Assembly (NCBI GenBank): GCA_026418275.1
Contig: JAOABQ010000045.1
Coordinates: forward strand, 149,953 to 213,952
Direction of reading: 5' to 3'
DNA from: Clostridia bacterium
Lineage (GTDB): Bacteria > Bacillota > Clostridia > Acetivibrionales > DSM-2933
Length of the DNA: 64,000 nucleotides
In this document: positions 1 through 9,028 of the stretch, piece after piece
Layout: every line of letters begins with the position of its first letter
How positions within the stretch are numbered: position 1 is the first letter of the stretch
Program-made: the position numbers and the translations under genes
The notes under the pieces: model-generated
Database searches by the model: none
What the model saw: only the letters and a program-made list of their open reading frames with translations
Told to the model about the DNA's origin: nothing

Positions 1-1
1 C

Positions 2-1693
2 CTTGGAAAAGTGGTTATTGTGGAAAACTTGGACGCCGGGATCAAAATGGCCAAAAGGTTTGGATACAGCTTCCGGATTGTTACTCTGGAGGGAGATATT
101 TTGAGCACAACCGGATCCATGTCGGGAGGAAGTACTGACAACCGGGGACCTGGGATTTTAAGCCGCGGAAGGGAAATCAATGAACTCCATAGTGAAATAG
201 AGAAGCTGAAGGAGACCCAAATTGAGGTGGATCAAAAAATCAATGAAACCATCGGGGAACTGAGTGAACTCAATAAAGAAATCTCATTTGAGGAATCCGA
301 GGTTAAAAATAACGAACTCATAAAAATACGGGATGAAAGCCATCTTGCACAAATTGAGGAAAACATAAGAAGAGATGAAGCGAGAATTGAAATGTTGAAG
401 CAGGAAAAGGATCAGCTGTCAAGACAGCTTACCGATACCGAACTTGAAATGAAAAAATACTCGGACGAGCTTCTCTCTATTGAAAAGGATATTGAAAATA
501 CGAAATCTATTATTTCGGAGCATCAGGAAAAGCACAAGGAAGATCAATCCTCCCGTGATGCACTGCACCGTGATATTACCGACTATAAGATTTCAGTAAA
601 CTCCATCATAGAAAGCCTGGAAAGTGTCAAAGAGACCCTGGAAAGGATTGTAGGGGAAAAGGAGCAGGTTCAAAAAAGTATTGGAAGAAAGCAGCATGAT
701 ATTAAAAGGTTTGGTGAAGAAATTCAGTCCCTGAAGGATAAAAATGAAGGCTTAAGAAAGATTATGAAAGGGTTTGAAGAAGAAAAAACAGGCAAAACTT
801 TAGAAATTGACCGGGATGTGGAAGAAAAAAGAGTTATTGAAGAGGACCTTTCGGATATCATCAATCAGCTTAAGGAAATTAACAAAAATATTCTGCTCTT
901 GCAGGAGGAGTTTGGACGGATTGAGGTTAAGAAAGCGAAAGTGGAATCTGAAATGGAAGCCCAGCAAAACCGCATGTGGGACGAGTATGAGATTACCTAT
1001 ACCAATGCACTGGATTTAAAGAAGGATATTGGCAGCCTGCCCCAGGCGCAAAAAAGAATTAATGAATTAAAAGGGCAGATACGGGATCTGGGTCCTGTCA
1101 ATGTGGCGGCCATTGAGGAATATGTCAAAACTAAGGAACGCTTTGAGTTTATGGTGGTCCAAAGGGACGATATGGAAAGTGCCAAGGAAAAACTGCACCG
1201 TGTGATTTTAGAGATGACCTCGGTAATGAAAAAGCAGTTTATGGAACAGTTTAAATTAATCAATGAAAATTTTAATATTGTGTTCCGTGAATTGTTTGAA
1301 GGCGGCCGGGCAGAACTCATCTTGACCGACAAGGAAAATGTCCTGGAAAGCGGTATTGAGATTGAGGTGCAGCCCCCGGGCAAAAAGCTACAAAACCTGA
1401 TGCTTTTATCCGGTGGAGAAAGGGCATTCACAGCCATCGCCTTATTATTTGCCATCCTTAGGTTAAGGCCTACACCCTTTTGTATACTGGATGAAATTGA
1501 AGCCGCGTTGGATGACGCAAACGTGTTCCGTTTTGCACAGTATTTGAAGCGCTTTGTAAAGGAAACCCAGTTTATTATTGTCACACACAGAAAAGGTACC
1601 ATGGAAGCGGCGGATACCCTGTATGGCGTAACCATGCAGGAACATGGGGTTTCCAAGGTTGTGTCCATGAAGATTGGCGAAAAGGCAAGTTAG
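2..1693 (+). CDS. smc: Chromosome segregation protein SMC, C-terminal part (5' end outside window)
   Basis: SMC is the ATPase of the condensin-like complex that compacts and segregates the chromosome. The reading frame is open from the first bases, so the gene begins upstream; no start is proposed here. The visible part begins in the hinge (TTGSMSGGS), continues through about 300 residues of Glu/Lys-rich coiled coil, and ends in the C-terminal ATPase lobe with the ABC signature LLSGGERAF, the Walker B ILDEIEAALDD and the H-loop IIVTHRKGTME. The next gene, 63 bp downstream, is ftsY, the usual partner in Firmicutes. Family identity is certain; only the N-terminal half is missing, because of the window edge. 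Confidence 0.97.
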   Translation, partial: LGKVVIVENLDAGIKMAKRFGYSFRIVTLEGDILSTTGSMSGGSTDNRGPGILSRGREINELHSEIEKLKETQIEVDQKINETIGELSELNKEISFEESEVKNNELIKIRDESHLAQIEENIRRDEARIEMLKQEKDQLSRQLTDTELEMKKYSDELLSIEKDIENTKSIISEHQEKHKEDQSSRDALHRDITDYKISVNSIIESLESVKETLERIVGEKEQVQKSIGRKQHDIKRFGEEIQSLKDKNEGLRKIMKGFEEEKTGKTLEIDRDVEEKRVIEEDLSDIINQLKEINKNILLLQEEFGRIEVKKAKVESEMEAQQNRMWDEYEITYTNALDLKKDIGSLPQAQKRINELKGQIRDLGPVNVAAIEEYVKTKERFEFMVVQRDDMESAKEKLHRVILEMTSVMKKQFMEQFKLINENFNIVFRELFEGGRAELILTDKENVLESGIEIEVQPPGKKLQNLMLLSGGERAFTAIALLFAILRLRPTPFCILDEIEAALDDANVFRFAQYLKRFVKETQFIIVTHRKGTMEAADTLYGVTMQEHGVSKVVSMKIGEKAS

Positions 1694-1755
1694 TATATAT
1701 AGTAAAACTAAGAATGTACCAAAAAACGAATATTTATTCATAGGAGGAAATAGAA

Positions 1756-2664
1756 ATGGGATTTTTTGACCGTTTAAAGGAAGGTCTTTTAAAGACAAAA
1801 AAGGGAATTGTAGAGAAGATAGATCAGGTACTGGTATCCTTTGGAAAGATAGACGAAGAACTTTTTGAAGAGTTGGAAGAAATCCTCATATCTGCGGATG
1901 TAGGAATTGACACTACCTTGAAAATCATAGAGGATTTAAAGAAAAAAGTGAAGGAAAGAAAAGTGGTTGACCCGATGAAAGTAAAGGACCTTTTGAAAGA
2001 AGAACTCGCCGAGCTTTTAAGAGATGATCACTCGGAGCTGGCCCTTAATACCACCCCGTCGGTCATTCTTGTAATTGGTGTAAACGGTGTTGGTAAGACT
2101 ACTTCTATCGGTAAAATTGCAAATCTCCTTAAAAATAGGGGAAAAAAAGTAGTCCTTGCAGCAGGGGATACTTTTAGGGCTGCTGCCATCGATCAATTGG
2201 AGATTTGGTCAAACCGGGTGGGTGTAGACCTTATAAAGCATACGGAGGGGGCAGATCCCGCAGCCGTTGTCTATGATGCGGTACAAGCTGCAAAATCCCG
2301 CAGGGTGGATGTATTGATATGCGATACGGCGGGAAGACTTCATACAAAGAAAAACCTTATGGAAGAGCTCAAAAAGGTTTCCAGAGTTATAACGAGGGAA
2401 CTTCCGGACGCCAGTATTCAAACCCTTTTGGTATTGGATGCGACTACCGGACAAAACGCTATCTCCCAGGCAAAAATATTCAGCGAATCGGCGGAGATTA
2501 ACGGCATTGTTCTTACCAAGCTGGATGGAACAGCGAAGGGCGGAATTGTCATAGCCATAAAGTCGGAACTCAATATACCTATAAAGCTTATCGGGGTTGG
2601 GGAGCAGATTGATGATTTACAGCAATTTGATGCCAAGGAATTTGTGGAGGCATTGTTCTCATAA
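1756..2664 (+). CDS. ftsY: Signal recognition particle receptor FtsY
   Basis: FtsY is the membrane-associated SRP receptor GTPase that docks ribosome-nascent-chain/SRP complexes at the SecYEG translocon. The 302 residues comprise a short N-terminal helical bundle (about residues 1-90) without the long acidic A domain of enterobacteria, then the NG GTPase domain: P-loop GVNGVGKTTSIGK, the DTFRAAAIDQL insertion-box motif, DTAGR (G3) and TKLDGTAKGG (G4). An AGGAGG lies 7 bp before the ATG. It follows smc directly. In many Clostridia ylxM-ffh comes next, but here about 13 kb of other genes intervene. Confidence 0.97.
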   Translation: MGFFDRLKEGLLKTKKGIVEKIDQVLVSFGKIDEELFEELEEILISADVGIDTTLKIIEDLKKKVKERKVVDPMKVKDLLKEELAELLRDDHSELALNTTPSVILVIGVNGVGKTTSIGKIANLLKNRGKKVVLAAGDTFRAAAIDQLEIWSNRVGVDLIKHTEGADPAAVVYDAVQAAKSRRVDVLICDTAGRLHTKKNLMEELKKVSRVITRELPDASIQTLLVLDATTGQNAISQAKIFSESAEINGIVLTKLDGTAKGGIVIAIKSELNIPIKLIGVGEQIDDLQQFDAKEFVEALFS

Positions 2665-2686
2665 CCGGTTTCAAAGGGGATACAAG

Positions 2687-2760
2687 GAAAAATCTTACAC
2701 TGTGCCGGGGCGTGAACCTAAAAGCTTTGATGCCTTTTTGCACATTGTAAGCTTTTTAGT
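2687..2760. repeat. Imperfect inverted repeat, hairpin element (family B-like)
   Basis: The left arm AAAATCTTACACTGTG pairs imperfectly with the reverse complement of CACATTGTAAGCTTTTT at the right. The left arm resembles the arm of the hairpin at 38293-38398 (CTAAAAACTTTACATTTG) and a fragment near 32644. No coding capacity. It may act as an mRNA hairpin downstream of ftsY. Confidence 0.5.
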
Positions 2761-2763
2761 ACG

Positions 2764-2847
2764 TTATAGAAATAACGAACTGTAAAAGTAAAATTTCGAT
2801 TTCTGACACCTAAGTAAACCACTATGTTTACACTTCGTTATCTATAG
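2764..2847 (+). repeat. MITE-like hairpin element, family A copy 1
   Basis: An 84-bp element with near-complementary ends: TTATAGAAATAACGAACTG at the left, and CACTTCGTTATCTATAG at the right, which reads CTATAGATAACGAAGTG on the other strand. The core TCGATTTCTGACACCTAAGT also occurs at 6559-6643 and, in reverse, at 36784-36883. It is non-coding and sits immediately upstream of the yjbQ ribosome binding site. Confidence 0.65.
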
Positions 2848-2863
2848 ATTAGGAGGCATAAGC

Positions 2864-3277
2864 ATGAAATTTCATACGGAATATTTGTATTTTAATACGA
2901 AAAAAAGAAGGGAATATATAAATATTACGGGAGAAGTGGAAGAAGCGTTAAAAAAGTCGGGCATCAAGGAGGGCATGGTGCTGGTAGCTGCAGCCCATAT
3001 TACAGCGGGAGTTTATATCAATGATGCGGAGCCGGGAATTATCCAGGATATTGACGATATGCTGGACAGATTAGCGCCCTATGGCCCGGATTACAGGCAT
3101 CACAGGACTGGCGAGGATAACGGTGACAGCCATTTGAAAAATATCCTGGTAGGGCATCAGGTCATGATACCGATAACCAATGGTAAGCTGGATTTTGGTC
3201 CCTGGCAGCAGGTTTATTATGCGGAATTTGACGGGCAAAGAAGGAAAAAACTTATAATCAAGGTAATGGGTGAATAG
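2864..3277 (+). CDS. YjbQ/UPF0047 family protein (secondary thiamine-phosphate synthase-like)
   Basis: A compact 137-residue cytoplasmic protein of the widespread YjbQ/UPF0047 family. Members can catalyse weak thiamine-phosphate synthase activity in vivo, but the physiological role is unsettled. Family hallmarks are visible: [15 protein letters not shown] in the first third and the His/Asp/Glu-rich stretch [15 protein letters not shown] followed by GHQVMIPI, which probably forms the metal/active-site pocket. Length matches the family. An AGGAGG lies 8 bp before the ATG. It is flanked by repeat elements and is probably transcribed alone. Confidence 0.88.
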   Translation: MKFHTEYLYFNTKKRREYINITGEVEEALKKSGIKEGMVLVAAAHITAGVYINDAEPGIIQDIDDMLDRLAPYGPDYRHHRTGEDNGDSHLKNILVGHQVMIPITNGKLDFGPWQQVYYAEFDGQRRKKLIIKVMGE

Positions 3278-3389
3278 AATATATAAAGGAATAGCATCAA
3301 TCAGTAAGCATTTAAAGAATCAATGCAAACATTTAGGCTAATATTGTGTTTATTTAATTGACATATTCATACTAGGGGGTTTTACTAAG

Positions 3390-3710
3390 ATGTATAAGTA
3401 CCAGTGCTCGAAGCAGGATTGTGGAACCATTTGGGCTCTAAACGAAGGAAGACTGAATGGGTTTGTTCTTACATGTCCCATTTGCGGCAAAGGGAGAGGC
3501 ATTTATCTGGAACAATTGAAAGGAAATAGCCTTGCCGGAGAGGAAGAAATCATCATTACATTAAATTCAGGCTCCAACTTGACTACTGAAGAAGTACAGG
3601 AAAAAATAGATCATTTTATCGATAAGTATGCACTTCACGTAATCTCAAATAAAATTGAAAATATGGGAAGTCAGGTCACTTGTGTGATCCAATATAAGCT
3701 GAAAGGATAG
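3390..3710 (+). CDS. Hypothetical protein with zinc-ribbon-like Cys pairs
   Basis: A 106-residue soluble protein of unknown function. The N terminus holds CSKQDCG followed 25 residues later by CPICGKG, a likely four-Cys zinc ribbon. The C-terminal half is a predicted alpha/beta segment without a recognised motif. The start is supported by an AGGGGG 9 bp upstream. It ends 12 bp before the UPF0182 gene, whose ribosome binding site overlaps its stop, so the two are probably co-transcribed and may be translationally coupled. Confidence 0.75.
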   Translation: MYKYQCSKQDCGTIWALNEGRLNGFVLTCPICGKGRGIYLEQLKGNSLAGEEEIIITLNSGSNLTTEEVQEKIDHFIDKYALHVISNKIENMGSQVTCVIQYKLKG

Positions 3711-3722
3711 GAGGGATATCCG

Positions 3723-6503
3723 TTGGTATATGATATGTACCATGAAAAGAATCTGAGAAAAATCAAAAAAAGGGTTATCATCGGTTTGATTGCGGCTCTT
3801 TTGCTGGTAATATCCTTAATTGCGGTCAAAATATACATGGAAGTGGTCCAGTTGGATGAAATTGGAGGACTTTCCGGTGTATACCTTACCAACCTCATGT
3901 ATAAGGTGATTTTTGCAGTCATAAGTTTTATCATGATCTTTGCTGCAGTTTTTACCACCAATATTTTTATCAAGAAAAATATGCTGGGGTTCATAAAGGA
4001 AAATGTGCTTCAAAAGAAGTTTAAGCTGCCGAATGTGTTGATTTCTTTGCTTTTGGCGCTGGCAGGCTCCTTTGTCACACTGAATTTCTTTTATCAAAAG
4101 GCGCTTAATTTTATTTATACTACTTCCTTTGGAAGCACCGATCCCATATTCCATAAGGATATCGGGTACTTTGTTTTTCAAAGGCCGTTCTTAATGGCAA
4201 TTTACGATTTTGTATCTTCGCTTTGGCTTTTTGTAATCATTTATACCATTGCTTACTATGTATTAAGTATTTCATCCATATTTTCCTTTGAAGTCACTTT
4301 CCAAAATTTAAAAGTTAGAACCATGATCAGGCACAATATCATCAATATAGCCATTTTCTTTGTTATTAAACTGATTTCCTATAAGTTTCAAAGAGAAGGT
4401 ATTCTCTATTCTACCGTTGTGGATACAACCGGAGCGAATGTCACCGGGGCAAGTTATGTGGACAATGTCATATGGCTCAATTATTTTACTGCTGCTCCCT
4501 TTTTACTTGCGGCCATTGTGATCGTGTCCTCCATTTTTATATGGAAAAACAAACTTAGAAGAGCGGCAATCACCATTGCCGTCTATCCGGCGGTTTGGAT
4601 TCTCGTTACCATTTCCGCGGCGCTCTTGCAAAACCTTGCAGTTGACCCCAATGTGTTGGATTATGAAAGCAAATATCTGAAATACAATATGGAAAAGACG
4701 AGGGAAGCCTACAATATCGATAAAATAAAGAGTACGGATTTCCCGGATATAAAAGAACTCACACCGGAGATTATAAACCGGAATGCTGAGACCAAAAACA
4801 ATATCAGAATTGTAGATTATAAGGCTACACTGGAAAGCAACATGCAGCTTCAAAGCAGTACCAATTTCTATACTTTTAACGATGGCGACATTATCAATTA
4901 CAATATAAACGGCAAGGAAATGCCTGTGTTTATGACCGCCAGGGAAATAGACACCCACCGGCTTCCCACAAAGACGTATATCAACACCATGTTTAAATAT
5001 ACCCATGGGTACGGGCTGGTTATGAACCCCATTAACAGGGTTACCGCCAAAGGTCAGATTGATTTTGTCATCAATGATTTAAAAATGAATTCGGCGGATA
5101 AAAACCTGACGGTGAAAGAGCCCAGAATCTACTATGGAGAACTGACAAACAACCATGTCATTGTAAACCCCGCTGATTCCGGAAAGCTTAAGGAAATCGA
5201 TTATGACGGTATCTCCGCCGAAACCAGTTATGGTGGAAAGGGCGGGATAAAGCTCGGATTTTTAAACCGTCTGATATTTGCTGCAAGGTATACGGATTTT
5301 AACATGCTGATATCCGGAAATATCGGCTCCGAATCCAAGCTTCTTTTAAACCGGAACATTATAGAAAGAGCTCAAAAAGCAGTACCCTTCCTCACGGTGG
5401 ATAATGACCCCTATGTCCTTTTAGCGGAGGATGGGAAAATCAAGTGGGTACTGGATGCATACACCACGACAAGGTATTATCCTTATTCCCAAAGCTACGG
5501 TGACTTCAACTATATTAGAAATTCGGTAAAAATCGTTATTGATGCCTATGATGGGACAGTAACATACTATATCATCGATAAAAAGGATCCCATCGTAAAC
5601 GCTTACAGCAAGGTTTATCCGGATTTGTTCAGCAAGGAATCCCTGCCGTCCTTTGTGGCTCAGCATATGAAGTATCCGGAATTCCTCTTTAAAACACAAA
5701 CAGAGGTTTTAAAGAAATATCACCTGGACCCTAAGTTTGAGCAGAATGTAGCTACATTTTACTCCAATCAGGATTTGTGGGATATAGCCAAATACCCTGA
5801 AAGAACAGGCAATGTCGCTGACCCTGCAGGGATCAAGGATATTGATCCTTACTACAATATGATCAAGCTGCCTGCCGGTTTTGGCAATAGGGAAGAGTTG
5901 GTTTTAATACGGCCCTTTACACCATCCCAGAAGAATAACATGGTATCCTGGCTTGCAGTTCGAAATTCCAGTGAAAACTACGGAGAGCTGATCTTATTCA
6001 ACTTTTCCAAGGGAACAACCATTTATGGCCCATACCATGTTGCAACCTATATTGATTCCATCGAGAAGATTTCTGCGGATATGACACTATGGGGACAAAG
6101 CGGCTCTAGAGTGTTTAAAGGAAGCCTTTTGGTAATCCCCATCGAAAACAGTGTGCTCTATGTGGAACCCATCTATGTACAGGCAACCGGGCCATCCTCC
6201 ATTCCGCAAATGCGGGAGATTGTTGCTGTTTATCAAAAAGGGAACGAATTTAAGCATGGTATCGGTGCCGACCTGGACGAAGCATTAAGGAATCTTTTTG
6301 GCGGTAACAATATCACACCTTCTGTACCGGGTGTAACAACACCCAATGTACCTGCAACACCTCCGCCAAAGACAGGAGAAGGTCAAGAGGGACCAGCCGC
6401 CGAAGATAAGGAAAAGTTGATTAAAGATATCACCACCCGGTATGACAACCTGAAAAAGGAAATGGATGAACTGGGTAAGCTTCTGGAGGAACTCAACAGG
6501 TAG
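3723..6503 (+). CDS. UPF0182 family large integral membrane protein
   Basis: A 926-residue protein of the UPF0182 (COG1615) family, function unknown. The N-terminal third has about seven hydrophobic segments (residues 18-300). It is followed by a large domain predicted to be extracytoplasmic, with family-typical runs such as LPTKTYINTMFKYTHGYGLV and YYPYSQSYGDFNYIRNSVK. The C terminus is a Pro/Gly linker (near 865-895) and a charged helix. The TTG start is chosen because AGGAGG sits 8 bp upstream and overlaps the stop of the preceding gene. Length is normal for the family. Confidence 0.9.
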   Translation: MVYDMYHEKNLRKIKKRVIIGLIAALLLVISLIAVKIYMEVVQLDEIGGLSGVYLTNLMYKVIFAVISFIMIFAAVFTTNIFIKKNMLGFIKENVLQKKFKLPNVLISLLLALAGSFVTLNFFYQKALNFIYTTSFGSTDPIFHKDIGYFVFQRPFLMAIYDFVSSLWLFVIIYTIAYYVLSISSIFSFEVTFQNLKVRTMIRHNIINIAIFFVIKLISYKFQREGILYSTVVDTTGANVTGASYVDNVIWLNYFTAAPFLLAAIVIVSSIFIWKNKLRRAAITIAVYPAVWILVTISAALLQNLAVDPNVLDYESKYLKYNMEKTREAYNIDKIKSTDFPDIKELTPEIINRNAETKNNIRIVDYKATLESNMQLQSSTNFYTFNDGDIINYNINGKEMPVFMTAREIDTHRLPTKTYINTMFKYTHGYGLVMNPINRVTAKGQIDFVINDLKMNSADKNLTVKEPRIYYGELTNNHVIVNPADSGKLKEIDYDGISAETSYGGKGGIKLGFLNRLIFAARYTDFNMLISGNIGSESKLLLNRNIIERAQKAVPFLTVDNDPYVLLAEDGKIKWVLDAYTTTRYYPYSQSYGDFNYIRNSVKIVIDAYDGTVTYYIIDKKDPIVNAYSKVYPDLFSKESLPSFVAQHMKYPEFLFKTQTEVLKKYHLDPKFEQNVATFYSNQDLWDIAKYPERTGNVADPAGIKDIDPYYNMIKLPAGFGNREELVLIRPFTPSQKNNMVSWLAVRNSSENYGELILFNFSKGTTIYGPYHVATYIDSIEKISADMTLWGQSGSRVFKGSLLVIPIENSVLYVEPIYVQATGPSSIPQMREIVAVYQKGNEFKHGIGADLDEALRNLFGGNNITPSVPGVTTPNVPATPPPKTGEGQEGPAAEDKEKLIKDITTRYDNLKKEMDELGKLLEELNR

Positions 6504-6558
6504 AAAAGAAGGTGAATTTAAAGCCTCTGGATCATCCATATGACCATAGGAAGCTTTT

Positions 6559-6643
6559 GGATAACAGACTGTAATAGTAAAAATTCGATTTCTGAACCCA
6601 AGTAAATCAGGGGGTTCAGAAATCGAATTTTATTGTTTATATA
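6559..6643 (+). repeat. MITE-like hairpin element, family A copy 2; probable terminator of the UPF0182 gene
   Basis: It contains a perfect 19-bp stem: AAAATTCGATTTCTGAACC pairs with its exact reverse complement 16 bp later, followed by a T-rich run. The stem core is the same sequence as in the family A element at 2764-2847. The very strong hairpin just after the UPF0182 stop probably ends transcription, and could do so from both sides because yitT converges on it. Confidence 0.7.
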
Positions 6644-6679
6644 TGAATAATTTTAAAAAAGAATCACAAGGGGGAGGCA

Positions 6680-7540
6680 CTAATGAATACTTTTCTTTTT
6701 GTGTTTTCCGCCCATGATATCAAAAACATCCGATATGGTGACAAAGGCATTATCATCTTTATCACGAATGATTTCCTTTAGCTTTGCAACCTCCAGACGG
6801 GTAATGACAGAGTAAAGAATAATCTTTTGTTTTGAAGTGTAACCGCCTTTGCCCTCCAAAAAAGTAACACCTCTGCCTAAACGTGCATTAATTGCTTCTG
6901 CAATTTCATTCCCTTTTTCAGATATGATTATTGCGGCTTTTTCTTCATCCAACCCTTCCATGGTAATATCAATAACCTTAAATGTAATAAAATAGGCAAT
7001 AAGCGAATACATTGCCTTATCCCAACCAAAAACTAGCCCGGCACTGCTTAGGATAAAAATATTAAAAAACATAACGATTTGCCCAACTGAAAATGCGGTG
7101 CGTCTATTCAATACGATTGCTACGATTTCGGTTCCGTCCAATGAGCCTCCATAACGGATTATCAATCCAACACCTATTCCTAAAATTATTCCTCCGAAAA
7201 CAGTAGCCAATAAGATGTCATTGGTCAGTCCTGGAATCGGATGAAAAACCGATACCCAAAAGGAAAAGCTGGTAATGGAAAATAGTGATGAAACGACAAA
7301 AGTTTTACCAATTTGTTTATAACCAAAGATAAGAAAAGGAACGTTTAATGCAAAGGTAAAAATACCAAGTGTTGCATTGGTTATATAGCTTAAAATGATG
7401 GATACTCCCACAATTCCGCCATCTATAATTTTATTGGGTATCAGAAAGAACTCCAGACCTGCTGCGGCTAGAACGGAGCCTGTAAAAAGAAAGAAATATT
7501 TGCTTAATATCTTTAAATAAGCATGTTTTTTCTTCGCCAC
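6680..7540 (-). CDS. YitT family membrane protein (DUF161/DUF2179)
   Basis: The 286 residues comprise five to six hydrophobic helices (about residues 15-190) with the repeated family signature GGSLDGTEIVAIVLNRRT, followed by a soluble DUF2179 domain (about 200-280; GRGVTFLEGKGGYTSKQK and a FVTISDVFDIMGG-type end). YitT proteins are widespread in Firmicutes and their substrate is not established. A GGAGG lies 8 bp before the ATG. It converges with the UPF0182 gene. A 72-bp internal piece of this gene (7333-7404) is duplicated at 8723-8794. Confidence 0.9.
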   Translation of the reverse strand: MAKKKHAYLKILSKYFFLFTGSVLAAAGLEFFLIPNKIIDGGIVGVSIILSYITNATLGIFTFALNVPFLIFGYKQIGKTFVVSSLFSITSFSFWVSVFHPIPGLTNDILLATVFGGIILGIGVGLIIRYGGSLDGTEIVAIVLNRRTAFSVGQIVMFFNIFILSSAGLVFGWDKAMYSLIAYFITFKVIDITMEGLDEEKAAIIISEKGNEIAEAINARLGRGVTFLEGKGGYTSKQKIILYSVITRLEVAKLKEIIRDKDDNAFVTISDVFDIMGGKHKKKSIH

Positions 7541-7663
7541 CGGTTGACCTCCTTAAAATGTATATGAATATAAAAAGGATTTAAGAGTAGGTTAAACAAT
7601 AATGAGGAAGAATAGGGGGGAGGTGTTATGCCACTTATATCAAATACCCCGCCCCTTTCTCTT

Positions 7664-7795
7664 TTATTTGTTTTCAGAATGATTCTTTTCGTCAGCATCC
7701 TTTTGACTTGCCTTTGTTGCATAATGGCCTGCCATGGTTCCGCCTATGACAAAAATTGCACCAACTGCAATAACAATGATCAAAGTAATATCCAA
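7664..7795 (-). CDS. Small single-pass membrane protein (43 aa, TTG start)
   Basis: A short gene with a TTG start preceded at 6 bp by a strong GGAGGTG. The product begins MDITLIIVIAVGAIFVIGGT, one transmembrane helix, followed by a charged Lys/Asp/Glu/His tail (KASQKDADEKNHSENK). No family recognised. It lies between yitT and the zinc-ribbon/TM pair on the same strand. The ribosome binding site and the clear TM-plus-polar-tail layout support a real gene. Confidence 0.6.
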   Translation of the reverse strand: MDITLIIVIAVGAIFVIGGTMAGHYATKASQKDADEKNHSENK

Positions 7796-7819
7796 TAAAC
7801 TCACCTCCACTATATGTTT

Positions 7820-8206
7820 TTATATAGCAGAAGGGTTATCCTTGTATTTTGTCCCATGAAAATAATCGGACAGTGTTTTTTCTATTTTTTGACGGAAGTT
7901 AAAAATATATTTCTTACCGAGTGGAAAGCGTTTAGAAGATTTCGTCAGGAAAAGTCTATCTTCAAAAAAAGTAAGGAACCCTGATGCAGGCAGTTTAAAG
8001 GAAATCTTCTTGTTATCATGATGAATCATAGCAAAATTGGCGTTGGGAATATACGTTTTTATAACAACGACTGAATTTTGGATATGAGGATGCGTACTAT
8101 CAAAACCAAACGATGACAGCAGTAAAAATTGAACGCTGAAAAGCAGCAGGATTATGAAAGGCAGTAATTTGCAAGGTTTTCTTTTTGAAAAAAACATTGG
8201 CTTCAA
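7820..8206 (-). CDS. Hypothetical membrane-anchored protein (about 125 aa)
   Basis: Residues 15-34 form one hydrophobic segment (signal anchor or uncleaved signal peptide) after a Lys-rich N terminus; the rest is basic and probably extracytoplasmic. No family recognised. The first codon is TTG at 8206, overlapping the stop of the upstream zinc-ribbon gene (TTGA overlap); an ATG three codons later (8197) is the alternative. The tight overlap implies translational coupling with the zinc-ribbon gene. Confidence 0.6.
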   Translation of the reverse strand: MKPMFFSKRKPCKLLPFIILLLFSVQFLLLSSFGFDSTHPHIQNSVVVIKTYIPNANFAMIHHDNKKISFKLPASGFLTFFEDRLFLTKSSKRFPLGKKYIFNFRQKIEKTLSDYFHGTKYKDNPSAI

Positions 8207-8394
8207 AGTTGTTTTTCGTCCTCCGCTTGTTGTTTTCCGGCCTCTTGTTTGTGGCCGCAGTAAGAACAGAAATTATGTTTTCGGTGTATAAAATTGTCGC
8301 ATTTCTTACACTTTACCACGTCTTTGCCAGAGGAATCCAAAGCTGAATCACTTTTCATTTTTCTAAAAAACAGGTGGTGCAAAACCGAATACAT
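8203..8394 (-). CDS. Small zinc-ribbon protein
   Basis: A 63-residue product with a CKKCDNF ... CSYCGHK four-Cys zinc ribbon (about residues 30-50) and an acidic/Gln-rich tail. The ATG at 8394 is preferred over an upstream in-frame ATG because AAAGGAG lies 6 bp before it. It overlaps the next gene by 4 bp. Zinc-ribbon proteins beside a membrane protein often have regulatory or assembly roles, but nothing here fixes a function. Confidence 0.65.
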   Translation of the reverse strand: MYSVLHHLFFRKMKSDSALDSSGKDVVKCKKCDNFIHRKHNFCSYCGHKQEAGKQQAEDEKQL

Positions 8395-8467
8395 AATGGC
8401 TCCTTTCAAATTATGGGATGTCTATGGCCTTGTGGGTTCATTGCAAGTTGAATTATTATATTAATAT

Positions 8468-8628
8468 ATTATTATTTATTATATTTAATATTACCACAAA
8501 AAAATGTATTTTAAAACATTTCTTTAATGTCTAAGTTTGTAAAAGGTTTAAAAGTATATAGTACTTTTAAATATTGAATCCTTATTTTTTGACTTTATAA
8601 CCTATCGTAATTATTTAGTGAAGTATAA
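8468..8628 (+). repeat. Left copy of a ~160-bp direct repeat flanking the LGFP-repeat gene
   Basis: AT-rich non-coding DNA about 90% identical by eye to 10143-10303; both contain ACCACAAAAAAATGTATTTT and GACTTTATAACCTAT, then TAGTGAAGTATAA. The two copies bracket the LGFP gene, as expected for an inserted or duplicated segment. The gap 8410-9028 holds this repeat, two further duplicated pieces (8634-8723 and 8723-8794), and about 230 bp with a TATAAT-like box near 8930 that could serve the LGFP gene. Confidence 0.85.
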
Positions 8629-8633
8629 AATGG

Positions 8634-8723
8634 TTTCTTGATAAGTTTTTTCAGTTATCCCTGACAAATGGCGGGAGTTGAAATGAAATTGGTGTAAAGT
8701 ATTTGAACTTGTCAGGCGATATG
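8634..8723 (+). repeat. Duplicated copy of the ylxM promoter/leader region
   Basis: About 90 bp, roughly 90% identical to 16068-16156, the promoter region of ylxM. Shared blocks are GACAAATGGCGGGA, ATTGGTGTAAAGTATTT and AACTTGTCAGGCGAT. Here the -35 is CTGACA and the -10 TGAAAT, so the promoter copy looks weakened relative to TTGACA/TAAAAT at ylxM. No ylxM coding sequence follows. Confidence 0.85.
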
Positions 8724-8794
8724 AAAAGGAACGTTTAATGCAAAGGTAAAAATACCAAGTGTTGCATTGGTTATATAACTTAAAATGATGGATA
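8723..8794 (+). repeat. 72-bp duplicated internal fragment of yitT
   Basis: It matches 7333-7404 inside yitT with a single mismatch (A here, G in yitT, near 8778), in the same orientation. It is joined directly to the ylxM-leader copy at a short shared GAAAAGG microhomology. It has no start or function of its own and is a scrap of gene sequence. Confidence 0.9.
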
Positions 8795-9028
8795 TTGCTG
8801 ATAATGGGAATGAAAGAGCCCAGATTGCTCTGCAGGGTTTTTTGCCATGGCTGAATGGATTTACATAAGTAATGGGTAGGGTTCCATAAAAGATGGTACT
8901 TCCTTCCAATTACGAGCTTTGCTATAATCTGGATATGGACTACTAGTAATCCAAATGAATCAACAATTAGCGAGAAGCTAATCAAACAAAATATGAATGG
9001 AAATTTATTTTTTGAGGAGGAGTTAATT

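Noticed and set aside
997..1668. Long antisense frame within smc
   Set aside because: Mirror frame of a conserved gene, Ser/Phe-rich product, no ribosome binding site. The same reasoning excludes other long antisense frames in copA, the cyclase and the FliK-like gene.
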